Virus record (IMG/VR): IMGVR_UViG_3300036790_000395
Span: 1-61,963 of that record
From: a virus
Reading direction: 5' to 3' (one strand)
Length of the DNA: 61,963 nt
The notes beneath the pieces are model-generated. The model was not told the origin of the DNA. It did no database searches and worked only from the letters and a program-made list of their open reading frames with translations. This document shows positions 14,973-22,588 of the stretch, in pieces. Position 1 is the first letter of the stretch; each line of letters begins with the position of its first letter. A program made the translations under genes and the position numbers.

Positions 14973-16160
14973 TCAGTTCTGGAAATAGCCATTCATGCCC
15001 TCGCGCAAACGCTCTTTGGCCCAATCGGATATCGACCAGCGCGCTACGTCGGTGCGCGCCACGAGGGAATGGATATGCAGCTCTTCGAGCGAGCGGCGCA
15101 CGGTGCTTTGCGAGACGTGCGTCAGATCGGCGATCTCGGAAGTGGAAGAGGAGCCGTTCAGAATGGCGTTCAGCACATTGCGGCGCGCGCCCGGCAGAGA
15201 GTCGAACGAGCACTTGCGCAGGATGCGCCAGGAGTCTTCTTCATCGACGCCGATGTAGCGCAGGGCGGCCAGCATTTTGCCGAGCGCCAATGCGATGCGG
15301 GTTGGGTATTCGCCGGTCGAGGCTTGGATTACTTCGTGGGTGTAGCGGTCGCGTGCTACTGCGGAGCGGCCATGCGCGGCGAACTGCGCGAAGGCGACTA
15401 CACGTTGCTTGTCGTGCGAGTCGAGCGGCGGCAGTTCGATGGGGGAAGTCCAGTCGAGTGAGAGTTCTTCTGAAAACAGAACAAGTAGCTTTTGAAGACA
15501 CTCGCTCAGATCTTCGCGGTCGTTTTTGCCGAGCGCGTTGTACGCCTCCGACCAGCCGTCCGAACCGTCGTAACGGTAGAACAGAAAGCGCTCGCCCATG
15601 TCGGCGATCAGCTCGTGATGGTGATCGATAGTCTCGGTCGAGCCGGTGAAGACGGCACATTTGCCTTCCCAATGCTCGCGGCTGCCGCCGTCCGAACCGA
15701 CCGGGCGGGTCCAGCGTCCGTCGTAGACTTCGCGGAATGCGGCGAGCAGGGAGCGTAGGGTTTCGTTCGGCAAAGACAGAATGCTGGTGAACTCCTTGAT
15801 TACGAGCGCGCCCCGGTCGCCGATCTCGCGTAAGAGACCTCCGGTAGAGGCGGCAGTGCGCTCGCGCTTCTTCGAGCCGGATAGTAACGCGCCGACGCCG
15901 GTAATGGCACCGCCTTCGACAATGCCGGGCAGCGAGAGCAGAGAGTTCAGGAGTTCGCTCTTGCCGCAGCCGGGCGGCCCGATCAGCATCAACCAGACCG
16001 GGCGGCCTGCCGCGTAATTCGCGACCACGGAGGCGGCTAATACGTACAAAGGGTATGGGCGTGGGAAATGCAAGTAATCTTGCATGCGGCTCGCAAGCCG
16101 GTAAATCGGTGTATAGCCGTGCGCGAGCGGAGAGGTAGTGAACGATACTTTGCGTCTCAT
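14973..16160 (-). CDS. AAA+ ATPase with C-terminal winged helix (helicase or helicase-loader type)
   Basis: 395 residues. Walker A is LIGPPGCGKSELLNSLLSLP, a Walker B-like strand is GALVIKEFTSIL (Lys-Glu rather than Asp-Glu), and a sensor is CAVFTGSTETID. The last 90 residues include a winged helix, SSTSEIADLTHVSQSTVRRS then LEELHIHSLVAR. Proteins like this act on replication origins or as DNA-translocating ATPases. The atypical Walker B should be noted. It stands alone with about 120 bases before the helicase gene. Confidence 0.75.
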   Translation of the reverse strand: MRRKVSFTTSPLAHGYTPIYRLASRMQDYLHFPRPYPLYVLAASVVANYAAGRPVWLMLIGPPGCGKSELLNSLLSLPGIVEGGAITGVGALLSGSKKRERTAASTGGLLREIGDRGALVIKEFTSILSLPNETLRSLLAAFREVYDGRWTRPVGSDGGSREHWEGKCAVFTGSTETIDHHHELIADMGERFLFYRYDGSDGWSEAYNALGKNDREDLSECLQKLLVLFSEELSLDWTSPIELPPLDSHDKQRVVAFAQFAAHGRSAVARDRYTHEVIQASTGEYPTRIALALGKMLAALRYIGVDEEDSWRILRKCSFDSLPGARRNVLNAILNGSSSTSEIADLTHVSQSTVRRSLEELHIHSLVARTDVARWSISDWAKERLREGMNGYFQN

Positions 16161-16260
16161 CAGTTAGTCAGCGATAGCTAACGCGCGGCGAGCGGGTAGG
16201 CCGGGGCGGGATGTGGGTCTGAAGCTAGGAGTTCCGCGAACGAGGTCCGCCCCGGTGGTT

Positions 16261-16280
16261 GGGAGGTTTGACAACCTCCC
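16261..16280. promoter_or_regulatory. Perfect 8-bp inverted repeat in the 16.16-16.37 kb gap
   Basis: GGGAGGTTTGACAACCTCCC: arms GGGAGGTT and AACCTCCC around a 4-base loop. No T run follows, so an operator or an RNA hairpin in the leader of the AAA+ gene is as likely as a terminator. Confidence 0.4.
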
Positions 16281-16316
16281 GCTCGCAAACGTTAGTTGAG
16301 ACCACCATAAAGCAGA

Positions 16317-16339
16317 AAGGGGGCGTTTGTCGCCCCCTT
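16317..16339 (-). terminator. Rho-independent terminator after the Uma2 gene
   Basis: Stem AAGGGGGCG / CGCCCCCTT with a 5-base loop. On the minus strand it is followed by a T-rich stretch (TCTGCTTT). It lies about 35 bases past the stop of the leftward Uma2 gene and would end the ParB-Uma2 transcript. Confidence 0.75.
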
Positions 16340-16372
16340 CGCTGAAGATTTCTGCCGGTTTTTGCGTTTAAT

Positions 16373-16912
16373 TTACAGAGCTGTTTCCGGTAGGTTCGAG
16401 AACAGCTTCGGCACGTCGATCACCACCGCGCCGAATGTCAGACGGGAAGACTCGGTGAGCGGATCGGAATCCGGGTAGCAGCGAAAGACTCCCTGCGGGC
16501 CGCGCTTCGGCAAGATCACCCAACACTCGGGCACGCCTGCGCGGTGGTATTCATCGCACTTATCGAAGAGATCCCGCCCGGTTTGGCCGGGTGAAAGGAT
16601 CTCGACGCAAAGCAGTGGCGGATCGATGAGGATACCGCCTTCGAAACGAGCGGCGGCGAACACTACCAGATCGGGTATGCGCAAGTTGCCGTTGATCAAG
16701 CAATCCAATTGCTGCACGGCGTTGAATTCGCCGTAGTGTTCTTGCAGCAATTTCAGGATGCGGGCTTGAATGATCTGGTGCAGATATTTGGGCAATGGTT
16801 TCTCGCACGCCGCGCCGTCTATCACTTCGACGTTATAGACGGCGCTCTTCCGCGCGGCTAGCTGAATTGCTTCGAGCGCGGCGACTTCGGCGATCACGGA
16901 TGCCTGACTCAT
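16373..16912 (-). CDS. Uma2 family (DUF820) PD-(D/E)XK endonuclease
   Basis: 179 residues. Signature segments are LRIPDLVVFA (catalytic Asp), PPLLCVEILSPGQT (Glu) and DLFDKCDEYHRAGVPECWVI. This family is abundant in Cyanobacteria and also in Acidobacteriota, and is predicted to be a restriction-like nuclease of unknown target. It overlaps the ParB stop by four bases, an odd partnership: the two may act together, or the nuclease is a cargo gene. Confidence 0.85.
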   Translation of the reverse strand: MSQASVIAEVAALEAIQLAARKSAVYNVEVIDGAACEKPLPKYLHQIIQARILKLLQEHYGEFNAVQQLDCLINGNLRIPDLVVFAAARFEGGILIDPPLLCVEILSPGQTGRDLFDKCDEYHRAGVPECWVILPKRGPQGVFRCYPDSDPLTESSRLTFGAVVIDVPKLFSNLPETAL

Positions 16913-17952
16913 GCGGTCTTCCTGCGGCGCGAAATGCGTTCGTCAATCGCGCTCAGCCGGTTGCGCAACTGGCGGTCCGTGCCCTGCCCGGCTGCGTACT
17001 TCTGCACGTAGAAGGAAGCGAATTCCGTTACCTCGTCCGAGTACGAATCGGTCGATTCGAGCACCTCGCTCCAAAAGTCGAGCAGCTCGCCCCTGGTCCT
17101 CGGTTTGGTGGTCGTGTCGAGTTCCCTGGCTGCCTTGAGGACATGTTTGCGTTTGACCTTGCCTTTTTCCGCCTCGTCAGCGGCCTCCTCGGCGTCGCGT
17201 GGAGTGCCCCGCTTTGGAGCGGATTGGGGGGTAGATTCGTCCGCAGCGGCCTTGCTGGCCTTACCACTGGCAGCCTTGGTCAGGTGTGGCTTAGAGCGCT
17301 CTTCCTCCTCGGCCAGCTCCTCGGCACGCGCTGCGACCTCTTCTTGCCGTTTAGTTTCTTCAGCTTCCATCAGATCCAGGGCCGACTGCCGGGAGAAGAC
17401 GCCGGAATGGACCTTGGATTGCAGGGACTTTGGCAGCGTGAGCAGCTTGGCGTGCTGCGAAATGGTCGCCCGCGAGACGTGCAAAAACTCACCGACGCCT
17501 TTCGTCCAATCCGGGCCGTCGAAGCCTTTGCGCTTCTTGACTTCCATGATCAGATTCGCGAACTCAATCGGCGAGTTGTTGCGCCGGTGCATGTTCTCGT
17601 AGATCGCGCTCGTCCATGCGTCATCATCCGACTTCTGCGTGAGGATCGCGGTCAGCGGGAAAGGAGCGCCTGTTTGCTTCTCGATCAGTTGCGCTGCCGC
17701 AAAACGGCGGCGGCCAAAGGTCACGAAGTAGTAGCCGTTCTCCGGGGCCTTGCGCACCTGCAGCGGTTGCAGTTGGCCCTGCTCGAACATGGAGCGCGCC
17801 AGATCGTCGATCTGCGCATCTTCGTCTTTCGGCGGCAGGCCCATGCGCACATCGGTCTGCGGATCGGGTTTGAGCTGGTCGAGCGTCAAGCGGATCAGCT
17901 CGCCTTGCAGCGCGGTACTCGCGGGGGCTTTTTCAATCGTGGGTTTTGGCAT
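16909..17952 (-). CDS. parB: ParB/Spo0J-family DNA-binding protein
   Basis: 347 residues. ParB N-domain: IDDLARSMFEQGQLQPLQVR, FGRRRFAAAQLIEK (counterpart of G-E-R-R, the CTP-binding region) and IYENMHRRNNSPIEFANLI. HTH: VGEFLHVSRATISQHAKLL. A long charged segment follows (about 215-290) before the C-terminus. ParB proteins bind palindromic centromere sites and partition plasmids or prophages. No ParA is visible anywhere, so the role may be regulatory, or partition may use a host ATPase. It is a candidate binder of the dispersed 15-bp palindromes. Confidence 0.9.
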   Translation of the reverse strand: MPKPTIEKAPASTALQGELIRLTLDQLKPDPQTDVRMGLPPKDEDAQIDDLARSMFEQGQLQPLQVRKAPENGYYFVTFGRRRFAAAQLIEKQTGAPFPLTAILTQKSDDDAWTSAIYENMHRRNNSPIEFANLIMEVKKRKGFDGPDWTKGVGEFLHVSRATISQHAKLLTLPKSLQSKVHSGVFSRQSALDLMEAEETKRQEEVAARAEELAEEEERSKPHLTKAASGKASKAAADESTPQSAPKRGTPRDAEEAADEAEKGKVKRKHVLKAARELDTTTKPRTRGELLDFWSEVLESTDSYSDEVTEFASFYVQKYAAGQGTDRQLRNRLSAIDERISRRRKTA

Positions 17953-17958
17953 TCGAAA

Positions 17959-18399
17959 TTACCTCTTTTTTCTGCGTGCCTCCCGCTCTCGGCTTTTGTA
18001 GAGCGACAGTACGTAATTAGCATCTTGATCCAACACCTCGGCTAAGCGCAATATCAACTCGGCGGAAGGACGGCTAGTACCGGCCAGCACTTTGCCCAAA
18101 TGCGACTTGGTGATGCCGAGCCGGTCGGCGGTTGCCGAGATGTTCAGATCGGGGAATTTGGCGGATCGACGCCCGCGCTGCTCGCCTCCGTGCTGCACGG
18201 CATGACGGCCACGAGTCGGCTGCGGGATCTCGTCGTAGTCGGCGGGCCGCTGCCATGTAGCTTTACGCACTTGCGGGGCGGCTGCCGTGCGGCGCTTCGT
18301 GGAAGTGGCTGCCTTGCGGCGGGTGCTGTTGGCGGCGGGCATGGCGTCTACTCGTGATGCTACGTGTTCGGCGGGCGATTGTCTAGATGGGTTCTGCAA
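17959..18399 (-). CDS. Xre/Cro-type HTH regulator with basic N-terminal extension
   Basis: 146 residues from a TTG with GAGGAG 12 bases upstream; an ATG at 18342 would give 127. The C-terminal HTH reads NISATADRLGITKSHLGKVL then AGTSRPSAELILRLAEVL. The first 85 residues are disordered and Lys/Arg-rich. It is placed between ParB and a divergent promoter region that holds one palindrome. Candidate repressor or candidate binder of the dispersed sites. Confidence 0.75.
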   Translation of the reverse strand: MQNPSRQSPAEHVASRVDAMPAANSTRRKAATSTKRRTAAAPQVRKATWQRPADYDEIPQPTRGRHAVQHGGEQRGRRSAKFPDLNISATADRLGITKSHLGKVLAGTSRPSAELILRLAEVLDQDANYVLSLYKSREREARRKKR

Positions 18400-18706
18400 G
18401 TTTTGGTACGACTCCTCATTTTATTTTCGAGTTGGTACTACGACTGACTGCGCATTTCGATTGGCCGGGTAGCGGCGGAAGCATCTGTTCTGCCGGTTAC
18501 ATTCCTGAACGAGACATGTAGACTCTACACGGCTGAAGCTGCTATGAATGAACTGACCTACTTGTTAGAGGTAGAACACTACTTGTTATTACAAACGCTA
18601 TATATATAGGTCTTTATTTAGTACCGATAGAATGCGCACGTGAGTGCGCAGGAAAGTATAGCTATATGCGGAAATCTATAACAAGATGGTGACTGGAGAC
18701 TCCTAT
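18400..18706. promoter_or_regulatory. Divergent control region between the HTH gene and the plus-strand gene
   Basis: A 307-base gap containing palindrome copy 5, the AT-rich run CTATATATATAGG (about 18599-18611) and the inverted repeat TGCGCACGTGAGTGCGCA (about 18633-18650). It separates leftward from rightward transcription and looks like an immunity-type operator region. I could not assign individual -35 and -10 boxes with confidence. Confidence 0.5.
18516..18530. repeat. 15-bp dispersed palindrome, copy 5 (centre C)
   Basis: ATGTAGACTCTACAC, one arm base off perfect, in the divergent control region upstream of the HTH gene. Confidence 0.88.
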
Positions 18707-19297
18707 ATGTCCGAACCTGATGTATTTGAACAGTTTATGGCTCGCGAAGGCCAATCTAAAGGCCCTTCAGATAAACCCATTGAGAATAATACTAATAAGA
18801 AGTTGTTGCCTTTGCAATTGAACGAGGAGCGATTCAAGCGCCGCGAGCTGTTCGCGCCCGGCACCCGGCTTTTATACCTAGAAGTGTTAGAACGAGTGCT
18901 CAGTAATGAAAATAACAGTTCTAGCGGCACGGGAATGTACCTGTGCCGGTGCCATGCCCCCCGGCCAGGAGGGGGAGAATGCGGTCGGACGGTGCCGATT
19001 TCGTACCACCGGCTGTACTATTCCCGGCCCGAAAGCTGCGGCTGCGTGCCCAAACAACGGCATCCAACCGTGTGCTACGAGAACCTGCTGATCGAGCGGA
19101 TCGAGGTGCTGCGTTGGGATTACAAAGACAAATTATGGGAGTGTTTGTGCCACGAATGCGCGCGTTTGATGTACCGCAAGAGCATCACCGATATACGAGC
19201 GCTTGCACATACTTGCGAGGGGCATGAGGTGGCTTACCTGCCGGTCAGTCGAGGAACTTCTCGACATGCGCGAAGAACTCGCTCGGCCTCAGCTTGA
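18707..19297 (+). CDS. Zinc-binding DNA-binding protein (AP2/HNH-associated Cys module)
   Basis: 196 residues from the ATG of MSEPDVFEQF, with CTGGAG upstream. After a charged N-terminus comes a Cys module: LCRCHAPRPGGGECGRTVPI, then SRPESCGC. This is the zinc-binding part that in phage AP2/HNH proteins precedes the DNA-binding domain. A second Cys group is CLCHEC. No nuclease motif is visible, so it may be a DNA-binding remnant or a regulator. It is the only plus-strand gene between 8.8 and 24.9 kb and is convergent with an Xre gene (53-base overlap). Confidence 0.7.
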   Translation: MSEPDVFEQFMAREGQSKGPSDKPIENNTNKKLLPLQLNEERFKRRELFAPGTRLLYLEVLERVLSNENNSSSGTGMYLCRCHAPRPGGGECGRTVPISYHRLYYSRPESCGCVPKQRHPTVCYENLLIERIEVLRWDYKDKLWECLCHECARLMYRKSITDIRALAHTCEGHEVAYLPVSRGTSRHARRTRSASA

Positions 19298-19577
19298 GAG
19301 AATTACAGAGCTGGTGGACAGTGCGGATCGTGGGGCTGCGGCGGCCCCGTTCTAGTAGGGATACGTATGTGCGATCCATGCCGCACAGATCGGCCATTCC
19401 CTCTTGGGACAGACCTCGGATCGCGCGCTGTTGGCGTAGCGCTCGACCGAAGGCGATATCGATTTTAGAACGCACATACTTCTTCTCTAGTCGCTTCAGA
19501 CTGTACTCGTTGTACCGCATGATGGTCCGATCTCGTAAGAGCGCGAGATCAGGAAAGCAACGGACAAGAGTACACAT
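19245..19577 (-). CDS. Xre-family HTH transcriptional regulator
   Basis: 110 residues. Classical Cro/C1-type domain: FGRALRQQRAIRGLSQEGMA then DLCGMDRTYVSLLERGRRSP and LCNSLKLRPSEFF. It begins ten bases after the stop of the recombinase gene with only a weak AGG before the ATG; an ATG at 19520 (MRYNEYS) is the alternative start. Likely lysogeny or copy control; another candidate binder of the dispersed palindromes. Confidence 0.85.
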   Translation of the reverse strand: MCTLVRCFPDLALLRDRTIMRYNEYSLKRLEKKYVRSKIDIAFGRALRQQRAIRGLSQEGMADLCGMDRTYVSLLERGRRSPTIRTVHQLCNSLKLRPSEFFAHVEKFLD

Positions 19578-19586
19578 CTTTGTAAC

Positions 19587-20546
19587 CTAAAGGCTGAAAT
19601 AATCGCCAGCGTTGGCCTGCTCGCCGCTGTTGGTATAGCGCTCGGTAGTAGAAACCGAGGAGTGCCCTAAGCTCTTCTGAATCACGTCGAGCGGCGCGCC
19701 GTGCTTGCGGGCCAACTTGGCGTAGCTTCTGCGCAGATCGTGCGGCGCGCAGGTCAGGCCCGCTGAGGCAGAATGCTGCAGGACAATGTTCCAGATGCCC
19801 GAGGCGGATAAACTGGTGCCTATTCTGCCATCCGCACGGATGGAGCGGACCACTCGTCCGTTTGGATCTAGCGCATTTTTCCAGTCCAACACAATGGACA
19901 TCACCCACGCCGGAATGGCGATAGTGCGCAATCGGTTGCCTTTGCCTAGTAGATCTACGATATAGGGGCGGCCTTCGCGTTGTGCGATCTGCGACCAGTC
20001 CAATCGGGATAGCTCGTCGCGCCGGATGCCCGTTCCAAGCAATAGTGCGAGCACTGCGCGGTCGCGGCGGCCACGCAAGATGGTTGGGTCCGGGGCGTTC
20101 AGTAGTGCCTGCGCCTGCTGTTGTGCCAGCCAATTGCCCGCGCGCGTACCGCGTAACTTGCGAGCCTTGATTGTGCCGATAGAGAAGGATGTGCCGTAGT
20201 CGATCCAGCCGTGCGCGGCGCTCTGTTGTGCCAACCGTTTGCAGGCTGAGAGCGCTTGGTTGTGCGAGCTGGTCTCCTGCACGGCTGCGACGTAGTGCTC
20301 GACCGACTCGCGAGATACTACGAATCCATTAGTGCCGAGGAACTGGAGATACCCGGTCAGGTGCCGCGTGTAGACTCTACACGAGTGCGGCGACAGGCCG
20401 GAGAGAGAGGCGGCCAACACTCGTTTCTCGGTATCCCCTAGCAGCACTCGTTCTGCTGACGCAGAACTAGCGTGCTGCCAACGATGGACCTCGGCCTGCG
20501 GCCTCGGTCCAAAGCTATCCGCGATTGCGCTTAGTGCTTCTTCCAT
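19587..20546 (-). CDS. Second tyrosine recombinase (XerC/D-like)
   Basis: 319 residues, starting at MEEALSAIADSFGP, which overlaps the end of the small membrane protein gene. Core-binding domain about 45-140. Catalytic residues: Arg in GTGIRRDELSRL, Lys in LLGKGNRLR, CAPHDLRRSY (H-x-x-R), LGHSSVSTTERYT (second His and Tyr). All are present, so it should be active. A phage that already has an integrase may use this enzyme for dimer resolution, partition-related recombination or inversion. Palindrome copy 6 encodes CRVYTRHL between the two domains. Confidence 0.9.
   Translation of the reverse strand: MEEALSAIADSFGPRPQAEVHRWQHASSASAERVLLGDTEKRVLAASLSGLSPHSCRVYTRHLTGYLQFLGTNGFVVSRESVEHYVAAVQETSSHNQALSACKRLAQQSAAHGWIDYGTSFSIGTIKARKLRGTRAGNWLAQQQAQALLNAPDPTILRGRRDRAVLALLLGTGIRRDELSRLDWSQIAQREGRPYIVDLLGKGNRLRTIAIPAWVMSIVLDWKNALDPNGRVVRSIRADGRIGTSLSASGIWNIVLQHSASAGLTCAPHDLRRSYAKLARKHGAPLDVIQKSLGHSSVSTTERYTNSGEQANAGDYFSL
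20368..20382. repeat. 15-bp dispersed palindrome, copy 6 (centre C)
   Basis: GTGTAGACTCTACAC, perfect, in the N-terminal part of the second recombinase gene. Confidence 0.9.
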
Positions 20547-20659
20547 TGGTTGATGAACTCCTTCGTGTAGCCGATAACGACCGCTACCACCGTGATTCCG
20601 GCCCATAGTGCCAGCAGCGACAAAATGACGTAGACGACGATCAGGAAGATGCCGATCAT
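20531..20659 (-). CDS. Small single-span membrane protein
   Basis: 42 residues. It begins MIGIFLIVVYVILSLLALWA, then a further hydrophobic run (ITVVAVVIGY) and a charged end (TKEFINQWKKH). The whole first 30 residues are membrane-compatible, probably one or two spans. ATG sits 4 bases after the stop of the next gene upstream and is preceded by GGATAGCACT. The stop overlaps the recombinase start. Function unknown. Confidence 0.65.
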   Translation of the reverse strand: MIGIFLIVVYVILSLLALWAGITVVAVVIGYTKEFINQWKKH

Positions 20660-20663
20660 AGTG

Positions 20664-20885
20664 CTATCCGTTCATCCCGGTGCGCTGCTTTAACGCGGCA
20701 ATATCCGCGTAGAACTGCTTCAGATCGCCTTGAATCACTTCGAGCGTATGCTCGATCTTGTCGAGCCGTTTCTCCATCAGCTCGAAGCGCTTGTTGTTGA
20801 GTATTAGTGCGGTGATCGCGACGCCAGCCGTGGAACCGGCAGTCGCGACAGACGTTATGATAGCCGTTAAAATGTTTGCATCCAT
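20664..20885 (-). CDS. Membrane-anchored coiled-coil protein
   Basis: 73 residues: an N-terminal hydrophobic segment (ILTAIITSVATAGSTAGVAI then TALIL) followed by a heptad-like charged helix (LMEKRLDKIEHTLEVIQGDL). The shape resembles small phage membrane proteins used in lysis or superinfection exclusion, but the early-side position argues against lysis. The ribosome site and start codon are buried in structured RNA A (20882-20941). Confidence 0.7.
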   Translation of the reverse strand: MDANILTAIITSVATAGSTAGVAITALILNNKRFELMEKRLDKIEHTLEVIQGDLKQFYADIAALKQRTGMNG

Positions 20886-20941
20886 AGTGCCTCCATTCGA
20901 TCCAATGACAACGCCAGTGGATCTAGGTGGAGCCGCTATGG
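20882..20941 (-). ncRNA. Structured RNA motif A, sequestering the ribosome site of the 73-residue gene
   Basis: Read on the minus strand: CCAUAG, CGG, CUCCA, CCUA, a hairpin GAUCCA/UGGAUC, GAA, UGGAG, GCA, CUAUGG. P1 (CCAUAG/CUAUGG) holds the start codon and P2 (CUCCA/UGGAG) holds the Shine-Dalgarno. The unpaired bases AUAGCGG, C-Y-UAG, CGAA and GGCACUA are shared with motif B at 21853-21915, while the hairpin differs in sequence but still pairs. It is not a hammerhead, twister or pistol by my reading. Confidence 0.65.
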
Positions 20942-20942
20942 G

Positions 20943-21845
20943 CTATCGCGTATGCGCCGGGAAGCCGTAATCGAAGCCGAGCGCTTCAACGTCCCTCTTG
21001 AACTCCTCCATGAGCTTCGGTAGCCGTTCCTGCAGCTTGGCGCGCAGCTCGCGAGGTTCTACGCTGAGTTCTTCGTCGGTCGCGTCCGGCCATACGGCAG
21101 CGTGCCGCGCGTGGTCTAGCTCGCGTTTCTTGCCCTCGCTCCACGCAGTCGGGATCTCGACGAATTCAATCGTGCAGGTGTTAAGTGCCTCGGTGAATTC
21201 CTCGGCTTCGGTGCGGTCGTCGAATGGGCATTCGTGCCACTTGGTTGCCTCGTATCCCACAAGCGAGTACTTCGGTTCGAACTTGTAATTGTCGCCCGTG
21301 CGCTCTTCGTGGGCTATCGGGAATAGTTGGAACTCGCCGGTTCCGACGCGCGACTTGATGAAGTTGTAGAACTTAGTGCTCTTGATGCGGTGTGTAACGG
21401 GCACGCCGTTGAAGCGCACGCCGTAGCTGTAGCTGCTCGGCTCGCCTGCTCGGCGGCCCCATGCGTCTCTATCGGCTGCGGCGTATAGTGCGTTAGCCTC
21501 ATAGTGCATCGGTCCATCGGTAGACGTTAGGTGCCACTTCATGAACGGTCGCAGCTCGGGAAACACGAACTCGATTAGCTCGGTGATCTGCCCGCATGCG
21601 CCTCCTTCCTTAGTGCCATCGCTCACCGATCCCGTTATGCTCAGCGTGCAGTGCCCGTTCTTGCAGTCGTCATCAAATCGGATTAGGGCATTCACCCGGA
21701 TGCCGGTGCCCTTGTAAGCCCGGTATTGTGCCAATTCTCCCGTCAGATCCTTATTCGCCACGCCCCGCGAGAGGGTTAGATACTGGATCTTTCGCTCGCG
21801 GTCTTGGACGAACCGCTTCTCTGTTTTCTCTTCCATCGTCAACAT
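20943..21845 (-). CDS. Conserved phage hypothetical protein (about 300 residues)
   Basis: 300 residues from the ATG of MLTMEEKTEKRF, with AGGAGG directly before it; an ATG 24 bases upstream is less well placed. Soluble, no membrane segment. The segment MKWHLTSTDGPMHYEANALY recurs in uncharacterised phage proteins of similar size. No catalytic motif recognised. It is preceded by structured RNA B and contains several copies of the GCACTA hexamer in different frames. Confidence 0.75.
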   Translation of the reverse strand: MLTMEEKTEKRFVQDRERKIQYLTLSRGVANKDLTGELAQYRAYKGTGIRVNALIRFDDDCKNGHCTLSITGSVSDGTKEGGACGQITELIEFVFPELRPFMKWHLTSTDGPMHYEANALYAAADRDAWGRRAGEPSSYSYGVRFNGVPVTHRIKSTKFYNFIKSRVGTGEFQLFPIAHEERTGDNYKFEPKYSLVGYEATKWHECPFDDRTEAEEFTEALNTCTIEFVEIPTAWSEGKKRELDHARHAAVWPDATDEELSVEPRELRAKLQERLPKLMEEFKRDVEALGFDYGFPAHTR

Positions 21846-21852
21846 AGTGCCT

Positions 21853-21915
21853 CCTGTTAGTGCCTCCATTCGGACTGCCGACCGTGCCGACCGTCCTAAG
21901 TGGAACCGCTATAGG
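21853..21915 (-). ncRNA. Structured RNA motif B, upstream of the 300-residue gene
   Basis: Same plan as motif A: CCUAUAG with CUAACAGG (P1, imperfect), CGG, UUCCA/UGGAG (P2, with a U-G pair where A has C-G), CUUA, hairpin GGAC/GUCC where A has GAUCCA/UGGAUC, then GAA and GGCACUA. The stem changes that keep pairing, with fixed loops, argue for an RNA-level function. P2 includes the first of two GGAGG sites. It starts just after the stop of the upstream gene. Confidence 0.6.
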
Positions 21916-21916
21916 T

Positions 21917-22363
21917 TTAGCGCGCTCCGCGAGACATCTTCATCTCATCGGCATAGTGCGTATAGGCTTCGTCCTCGGTGCGCTCTATCGGGTATGAATC
22001 GAACTCATGCGGCCCGAAGTAGCTGAGCAGATCCCAATAAACGAGAGCACGTTTCATCGGTTCAGTCGATAGTGCGTCTTCTCTGTAGCTGGCCTCATCC
22101 TGCCCGCACGATTGTGCGACTTCTGTCAACTTTTCAAACCACCATTCATGTTGCGCATTGTTCTCTAACAGAACGCGATACTCATTCAACTTGGTCGCGC
22201 CTTCTGTTTTGTGCCATTGTTCGTCTGATCCAGGTTCGAACCATGTCAGCTCTGGTCCATAAACTCCTGTTGTATCGATGTAGACGAAGCCTCCACCATG
22301 CGCGATAGGATCGACATCTCCAATGTGCCCTACGCATTTCCATTCCGGTTGTTGTGTACTCAT
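21917..22363 (-). CDS. Hypothetical protein
   Basis: 148 residues starting at MSTQQPEWKCVGHIG. Acidic, with DGLY-like and Trp-rich strands (TWFEPGSDEQWHK), no membrane segment and no motif I recognise. Its ribosome site GGGAG is the 3' strand of stem I of hammerhead ribozyme 3, which lies directly upstream. Confidence 0.65.
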   Translation of the reverse strand: MSTQQPEWKCVGHIGDVDPIAHGGGFVYIDTTGVYGPELTWFEPGSDEQWHKTEGATKLNEYRVLLENNAQHEWWFEKLTEVAQSCGQDEASYREDALSTEPMKRALVYWDLLSYFGPHEFDSYPIERTEDEAYTHYADEMKMSRGAR

Positions 22364-22368
22364 AAAGT

Positions 22369-22424
22369 CTCCCGATCCGCATAGTGCGGATTTCGTCGTC
22401 TTTCAGCGGTACTCATCAGGGGAG
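22369..22424 (-). ncRNA. Hammerhead ribozyme 3 (type I), upstream of the 148-residue gene
   Basis: Minus strand: stem I CUCCC/GGGAG, core CUGAUGA (22419-22413), a weak stem II closed by G-C and U-A, GAAA (22394-22391), stem III UCCGCA/UGCGGA with loop CUA, and cleavage triplet AUC. The predicted cut lies between 22374 and 22373, just before GGGAGACUUUAUG, so cleavage would leave the Shine-Dalgarno at the very 5' end. The 5' part overlaps the end of the 61-residue gene, where CUGAUGAG is also coding, which may explain the poor stem II. Confidence 0.8.
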
Positions 22425-22588
22425 TTTAGTCGAAGCTCGAACTCAAGCTTGTGGTATGCTTCGATAGTTTGCTTTTGCAGCGGGCTATTGGGAAACTGCC
22501 TTAGTGCCAAATTTTGAAGCTTTAGGATCTTCAACTGAGTTGAATCGACACTAGCCAAGATACTTGCTACAGATCTTTTGGTTCGCAT
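22403..22588 (-). CDS. Small hypothetical protein
   Basis: 61 residues, MRTKRSVASILASVDS and a helix-rich body (LQNLALRQFPNSPLQKQTIE). It starts within the stop of the upstream gene (TAATG), so it is translationally coupled. Its last codons coincide with the conserved core of hammerhead ribozyme 3. Function unknown. Confidence 0.6.
   Translation of the reverse strand: MRTKRSVASILASVDSTQLKILKLQNLALRQFPNSPLQKQTIEAYHKLEFELRLNSPDEYR

Noticed and set aside
15492-15758. Plus-strand frames across 14.7-15.8 kb
   Set aside because: They are antisense shadows of the AAA+ ATPase gene, which has a Walker A motif and a winged helix.
20882-21915. Motifs A and B as hammerhead, twister, twister-sister or pistol ribozymes
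   Set aside because: They lack CUGAUGA plus GAAA and a third stem, and I could not match the conserved loops of the other families; kept as an unnamed structured RNA.
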